DNA of 42,606 nucleotides, taken from assembly GCA_023424095.1 (NCBI GenBank), contig JAFAEG010000023.1:1-42606 (forward strand). Reading direction: 5' to 3'. Positions 38,773 through 42,606 of the stretch are shown piece by piece. The notes beneath the pieces are model-generated. The model saw nothing but the letters and a program-made list of their open reading frames with translations, was not told the origin of the DNA and searched no databases. Source of the DNA: Pseudomonadota bacterium. Its GTDB lineage: Bacteria > Pseudomonadota > Alphaproteobacteria > Sphingomonadales > Sphingomonadaceae. A program made the position numbers and the translations under genes. How positions within the stretch are numbered: the first letter of the stretch is position 1; each line of letters begins with the position of its first letter.

Positions 38773-39831
38773 ATGCCGCTGTCAGTGCCTGCAATCCTGT
38801 CCAATCCGCATTATCTTCCACATGCGATCGACTCCGGCGGGGACAAGGTCAGCTTTCTTCCCACCACGATAAGCAAGCTGAGGCGGCCCGCTTTCATTGA
38901 TGGGCGTTCCGAATTCGCCACCGGCCGCCCCGTCAGCCTGCCGCTGGATGCGATCCTTGCCGCGGCCAGTGAAATGCGCGCCCCCGGACCGGACCGGATG
39001 ATCTTCCACGTCTCCTTCTGCGGATCGACGCTGCTCGCCCGCATGCTTGACGTGCCGGGCCAGTCGCTGGTGCTCCGGGAGCCAAACCTGCTGGTCGATC
39101 TCGCCGGCTGGAAGAAAGCGAGCGGGGATGTCGACGGGCGCTTCGCCCCGGCCCTCGCCTGGGCGCGGACCGCGTTGCGCCGCCGCTGGCGCGCCTCCGG
39201 GCCGGTGCTGATCAAGCCGTCCAACTGGGCGAACAACTTGCTCGCCGACATCATTGCTGATCCGGGGACGCTTCGGCCCCTGTTCGTCACCATGGAGCGG
39301 CGGCCGTTCCTGCTCGCCGTTCTTCGTGGCGGCCGCGACCGGCTGGCTTTCATCGCCCAGGTGGCAGCGCACCTTGCCGACGGTACTGACGGCAAGGCCC
39401 AGCTGCGCGAGGCGATCGCCGGGACCGCCGATCCGATTGGCCAGGCGGTCAATCTTGCCGCCTTGGCCCTGCACCTCCAGACCCGGATGTTCTCCGAAGC
39501 GATGCGTCGCGGCGGCTGGGACGGCACCAATGTGCTGGACGCCTCGACCCTGTTCAGCCGGCCGGTGGAGGCGGCGCTTGCGGCGAATGCGATTCTGGAG
39601 CTCGGCATCGATCCGGCCATCCTGGCCAATAGCGCGGCGCTCGCCGCGCGGGAAAATGCCAAGGCGCCGGGCCGCTCCTTCCTCCCGGTCCTGCGCGAAA
39701 GCGAGAATGACGAAGTCGAGCGCTATCATGGCGCCCGAATTGATGCCGCCTTACTCTGGGCAGAGCAGCGGCTGGGGCCGCACCCGCGCCTCGATCTTGC
39801 CGGCGACGATGCGATCGTCGCCGCCGGCTGA
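38773..39831 (+). CDS. Sulfotransferase-like P-loop protein
   Basis: A 352-residue protein that I assign loosely to the sulfotransferase superfamily. The main evidence is IFHVSFCGSTLLARMLD (residues 77-93), which resembles the 5'-phosphosulfate-binding loop of sulfotransferases and is followed by LREPNLLVDL. The usual 3'-PAPS motif is not obvious. ATG 38773 is preferred, though an in-frame GTG at 38761 exists; no strong Shine-Dalgarno is visible. The gene follows the oxygenase at 37917 on the same strand and a strong inverted repeat at 38727. Its relation to the neighbouring hydroxylases and TonB receptor suggests that it may sulfate a common target. That link is inference. Confidence 0.65.
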   Translation: MPLSVPAILSNPHYLPHAIDSGGDKVSFLPTTISKLRRPAFIDGRSEFATGRPVSLPLDAILAAASEMRAPGPDRMIFHVSFCGSTLLARMLDVPGQSLVLREPNLLVDLAGWKKASGDVDGRFAPALAWARTALRRRWRASGPVLIKPSNWANNLLADIIADPGTLRPLFVTMERRPFLLAVLRGGRDRLAFIAQVAAHLADGTDGKAQLREAIAGTADPIGQAVNLAALALHLQTRMFSEAMRRGGWDGTNVLDASTLFSRPVEAALAANAILELGIDPAILANSAALAARENAKAPGRSFLPVLRESENDEVERYHGARIDAALLWAEQRLGPHPRLDLAGDDAIVAAG

Positions 39832-39837
39832 TCCGGT

Positions 39838-42429
39838 TCAGCCTTTCGCGAGACTTGGCGCCAGCACCAATTTGCCTTCGCCTTCCTCGACCTTGACCGT
39901 CTGACCGTCGCGCACCTCGCCGCGCAGCAACGCGTCGGCGAGCGGGTCCTGCAGATATTTCTGGACCGCGCGCTTCAGCGGTCGGGCACCATAGACGGGA
40001 TCATACCCAACGCGCCCGAGCCACGCCCGCGCCGCATCCGTCAGTTCCAGCCTGATCTTGCGGTCCGCCAGCAACTTGCCCAGCCGCGCGATCTGGATGT
40101 CGACGATCGGCGCCATGTTTGCCTGGCTCAAGCGGTGGAACAGGATGATCTCGTCCAGCCGGTTCAGGAATTCCGGGCGGAAATGGCCGCGCACGACCTC
40201 CATCACCTGCGGCTCGACCTTCTCCACCCCCTCGTCGTCGGACAAAGCCGTCAGATACTGGCTGCCGAGGTTCGAGGTCAGGATGATGATCGTGTTGGTG
40301 AAGTCGACAGTGCGGCCCTGGCCATCCGTCAGTCGGCCGTCGTCCAGCACCTGCAGGAGGATGTTGAAGACGTCGCCATGCGCCTTCTCCACCTCGTCGA
40401 ACAGGACGACCTGATAAGGCCGGCGGCGGACGGCTTCCGTGAGCACGCCGCCTTCCTCATAGCCGACATAGCCCGGCGGCGCGCCGATCAGGCGGGCGAC
40501 GCTGTGCTTCTCCATGAACTCGCTCATGTCGATGCGGACCATCGCCGTATCGTCGTCGAACAGGAAACCGGCGAGCGCCTTGGTCAGCTCGGTCTTGCCG
40601 ACGCCCGTCGGGCCGAGGAACAGGAAAGAACCGAGCGGCCGGTTCGGATCCTGCAGGCCGGCGCGGGCGCGGCGGATGGCGCGGCTGACGGCTTCGACCG
40701 CCGCCGCCTGGCCGATCACGCGCTTGCCGATCGTCTCTTCCATCGCGAGCAATTTCTCGCGCTCGCCGGAGAGCATCTTGTCGACCGGAATGCCGGTCCA
40801 GCGCGAGACGACGGCGGCGATGTCCTCGCTCGTCACTTCCTCGCGCAGCATCGCGCCTTCCGACGCGGCGGCGGCTTCGGCCAGCTGCTTCTCCAGCGCC
40901 GGGATGCGGCCATATTGCAGCTCGCCAGCCTTCGCGAGATCACCCGCGCGCTGCGCTTGCTCCAGCTCCAGCCGGGCGGCGTCGAGCTGTTCCTTCAACT
41001 TGCCTTCGCCGGCGATCTTCTGCTTTTCCGCCTGCCAGCGGGTAGTGAGCGCGGCAGATTGCTCTTCGAGCCCGGCCAGCTCGCTCTCGAGATTGGCGAG
41101 CCGGTCCTTCGACGCGGCGTCCTTCTCCATCTTCAGCGCTTCACGCTCGATCTTGAGCTGGATGATGCGGCGGTCGAGGCCTTCGATTTCCTCGGGCTTG
41201 GATTCGACCTCCATGCGCAGCCGGCTGGCGGCCTCGTCCATCAGGTCGATAGCCTTGTCCGGGAGGAAGCGGTCGGTGATGTAGCGGTTGGACAGCGTCG
41301 CGGCGGAGACGAGGGCGCTGTCGGTGATCCGCACGCCATGGTGCAGCTCATATTTCTCCTTCAGGCCGCGCAGGATCGAGATCGTGTCCTCGACATTCGG
41401 CTCGCCGATAAAGACCGGCTGGAAGCGGCGCTGGAGGGCCGGGTCCTTCTCGACATGCTTGCGATATTCATCGAGCGTGGTCGCGCCGATGCAATGCAGT
41501 TCGCCGCGGGCCAGAGCGGGCTTCAGCAGGTTCGACGCGTCCATCGCGCCTTCGCCTTTGCCGGCGCCGATCAGCGTGTGCATCTCGTCGATGAACAGGA
41601 TGACGTCGCCCTCGGCGCCCTTCACCTCGTCGAGCACGCCCTTGAGGCGCTCCTCGAACTCACCCCGGAACTTCGCGCCGGCGATGAGGCTGCCCATGTC
41701 GAGCGACATCAGGCGGCGGTCCTTGAGGCTGTCGGGCACGTCGCCATTGGCGATGCGCAGCGCCAGCCCTTCGGCGATCGCGGTCTTGCCGACGCCGGGT
41801 TCGCCGATCAGCACCGGGTTGTTCTTGGTGCGGCGGGCGAGGATCTGCACGGTGCGGCGGATTTCCTCGTCGCGGCCGATGACGGGATCGAGCTTGCCCT
41901 CGCGCGCCGCCTCGGTGAGGTCGCGGGCGAATTTCTTCAGCGCGTCATAGCGGTCCTCGGCGCCGGCCGTGTCGGCGGTGCGGCCGCCGCGCAATTCGTT
42001 GATCGCCTGGTTGAGCCCGTCCGCCTTCACCGCCCCGGCGGCGAGCGCGCGGCCGGCGCCATTGTCCTGCGTCATGGTCAGCGCCAGCAGCAGCCGCTCG
42101 ACGGTGACGAAGCTGTCCCCGGCTTTCTCGGCGATCTGTTGGGCGCGGTCGAGCACACGGATGGTGGTGCCGTTGAGGCCCGGTGCGCTCTGCGCGCCGC
42201 TGCCGGTCACCGCCGGGATCTTGGCGAGCTCCGCGTCGAGCGCCCGGCTCACCGCTTTCGCGTCGCCGCCGGCTCGAGCGATGAGCCCGGAAGCCATGCC
42301 CTGCTCGTCCTCGATCAGCGCCTTGAGCACATGCTCCGGCTCGATCCGTTGATGGTCGAGGCGCAGGGCGACGGTCTGTGCCGCCTGCAGGAAGCCACGC
42401 GCCCGCTCGGTGAATTTCTCGAGATCCAT
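39838..42429 (-). CDS. clpB: ATP-dependent chaperone ClpB
   Basis: ClpB is the AAA+ disaggregase that works with DnaK to rescue aggregated proteins. It is full length at 863 residues. The N domain (1-145) contains RIEPEHVLKALIEDEQG. NBD1 has Walker A GEPGVGKTA at 209-217 and ILFIDEMHTLIGAG as Walker B. The long coiled-coil M domain lies at about 405-525. NBD2 has GPTGVGKTELTKALA near 605-620 and VVLFDEVEKAH. The C-terminal D2-small domain includes VYGARPLKRAVQKYLQDPLA. The upstream region holds a heat-shock-like promoter. The gene order clpB after an unidentified upstream gene is common in sphingomonads. Confidence 0.98.
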   Translation of the reverse strand: MDLEKFTERARGFLQAAQTVALRLDHQRIEPEHVLKALIEDEQGMASGLIARAGGDAKAVSRALDAELAKIPAVTGSGAQSAPGLNGTTIRVLDRAQQIAEKAGDSFVTVERLLLALTMTQDNGAGRALAAGAVKADGLNQAINELRGGRTADTAGAEDRYDALKKFARDLTEAAREGKLDPVIGRDEEIRRTVQILARRTKNNPVLIGEPGVGKTAIAEGLALRIANGDVPDSLKDRRLMSLDMGSLIAGAKFRGEFEERLKGVLDEVKGAEGDVILFIDEMHTLIGAGKGEGAMDASNLLKPALARGELHCIGATTLDEYRKHVEKDPALQRRFQPVFIGEPNVEDTISILRGLKEKYELHHGVRITDSALVSAATLSNRYITDRFLPDKAIDLMDEAASRLRMEVESKPEEIEGLDRRIIQLKIEREALKMEKDAASKDRLANLESELAGLEEQSAALTTRWQAEKQKIAGEGKLKEQLDAARLELEQAQRAGDLAKAGELQYGRIPALEKQLAEAAAASEGAMLREEVTSEDIAAVVSRWTGIPVDKMLSGEREKLLAMEETIGKRVIGQAAAVEAVSRAIRRARAGLQDPNRPLGSFLFLGPTGVGKTELTKALAGFLFDDDTAMVRIDMSEFMEKHSVARLIGAPPGYVGYEEGGVLTEAVRRRPYQVVLFDEVEKAHGDVFNILLQVLDDGRLTDGQGRTVDFTNTIIILTSNLGSQYLTALSDDEGVEKVEPQVMEVVRGHFRPEFLNRLDEIILFHRLSQANMAPIVDIQIARLGKLLADRKIRLELTDAARAWLGRVGYDPVYGARPLKRAVQKYLQDPLADALLRGEVRDGQTVKVEEGEGKLVLAPSLAKG

Positions 42430-42457
42430 GTCAGCCCCTGGTCTGGTGTCGGACAGG

Positions 42458-42485
42458 ATTTAGTGTTGCACTAGGGCAACACAAG
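42458..42485 (-). promoter_or_regulatory. Candidate RpoH (heat-shock) promoter of clpB with an inverted repeat
   Basis: On the minus strand CTTG (42485-42482) is followed 17 bases later by ACTAAAT (42464-42458). This resembles the alphaproteobacterial RpoH pattern of CTTG, 17-18 bases, then CYTATNT, though the -10 is imperfect. The region also contains the inverted repeat GTGTTGC (42463-42469) and GCAACAC (42476-42482), so a repressor could bind there. The distance to the ATG at 42429 is suitable. Confidence 0.55.
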
Positions 42486-42489
42486 GGGC

Positions 42490-42606
42490 CTAGCGGAGCA
42501 AGGCGCGCGGATCGCCCCGCCAGCCGATCCGGGCGAGCCGGTTGTCGGCGCGCGCCGCCGCGGTCGCGCCGAGCGCTTCCTGTGCCGCCGCGCGTGTGGC
42601 GAGCGC
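42490..42606 (-). CDS. C-terminal end of an unidentified protein (partial)
   Basis: The open frame enters at the window edge and ends with a TAG at 42490. The 38 visible residues are Ala-rich and end ADNRLARIGWRGDPRALLR. Base composition and third-position pattern look coding. It is too short to assign to a family. It lies 60 bases upstream of clpB on the same strand, and the clpB promoter falls in the gap. Confidence 0.55.
   Translation of the reverse strand, partial: ALATRAAAQEALGATAAARADNRLARIGWRGDPRALLR

Noticed and set aside
40135..42474. A 779-codon plus-strand frame antisense to clpB
   Set aside because: clpB is unmistakable on the minus strand. The other frame shows only the mirror composition of the chaperone codons.

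Overview
This 42.6 kb window is high-GC DNA from an alphaproteobacterium, most likely a member of the Sphingomonadales. The evidence is family-level and gene-order knowledge read from the sequence, not a database search. It includes a nusB-thiL-hppA order, a BolA gene next to a zinc-binding J-domain protein, cobS-cobT beside rpmB, head-to-head purD/xseA followed by DUF2093 and an M23 peptidase, and a large TonB-dependent receptor surrounded by 2-oxoglutarate oxygenases. There are no rRNA or tRNA genes, IS elements, prophage modules or CRISPR arrays. Three kinds of intergenic inverted repeat are present. Coding density is very high, and no gene-free stretch reaches 300 bases.

Layout. 0.2-1.2 kb holds an orphan Tat-exported Bug/TctC-type solute-binding protein. 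1.4-5.9 kb (minus) runs nusB, an endolysin-like amidohydrolase, thiL and the H+-pyrophosphatase hppA. 6-7.8 kb (minus) is a pirin and alpha/beta-hydrolase pair. 7.9-9.3 kb (plus) is a PadR repressor overlapping a divergent SEDS (FtsW/RodA-like) membrane protein. 9.3-15.4 kb holds bolA, a J-domain protein, tadA, a small membrane protein, rpmB, a phytase-like esterase, cobT and cobS. 15.5-21.8 kb is an HxlR regulator divergent from a run of nine genes (VOC proteins, DoxX, two GSTs, two double-DUF1428 proteins), followed after a terminator by a double-VOC protein. 21.8-25.6 kb holds an OmpA lipoprotein with a candidate EcfG promoter, a CNNM/CBS transporter, a two-TM protein and an overlapping operon of four small membrane proteins. 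25.6-30.6 kb holds purD, xseA, DUF2093, an M23 peptidase and a TPR-AspH hydroxylase. 30.6-39.8 kb centres on the TonB receptor, with a methyltransferase, three further 2OG oxygenases and a sulfotransferase-like protein. 39.8-42.4 kb is clpB behind a heat-shock-type promoter, followed by the C-terminal end of an unidentified gene.

Three regions are the best candidates for undescribed biology. The first is the TonB receptor/hydroxylase/methyltransferase/sulfotransferase neighbourhood, which looks like a modification system tied to an outer-membrane receptor. The second is the HxlR-controlled VOC/GST/DUF1428 array, which looks like an electrophile-handling regulon. The third is the PadR-controlled minimal SEDS protein that carries an extra N-terminal domain. 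All functional links between these genes are inferred from context.
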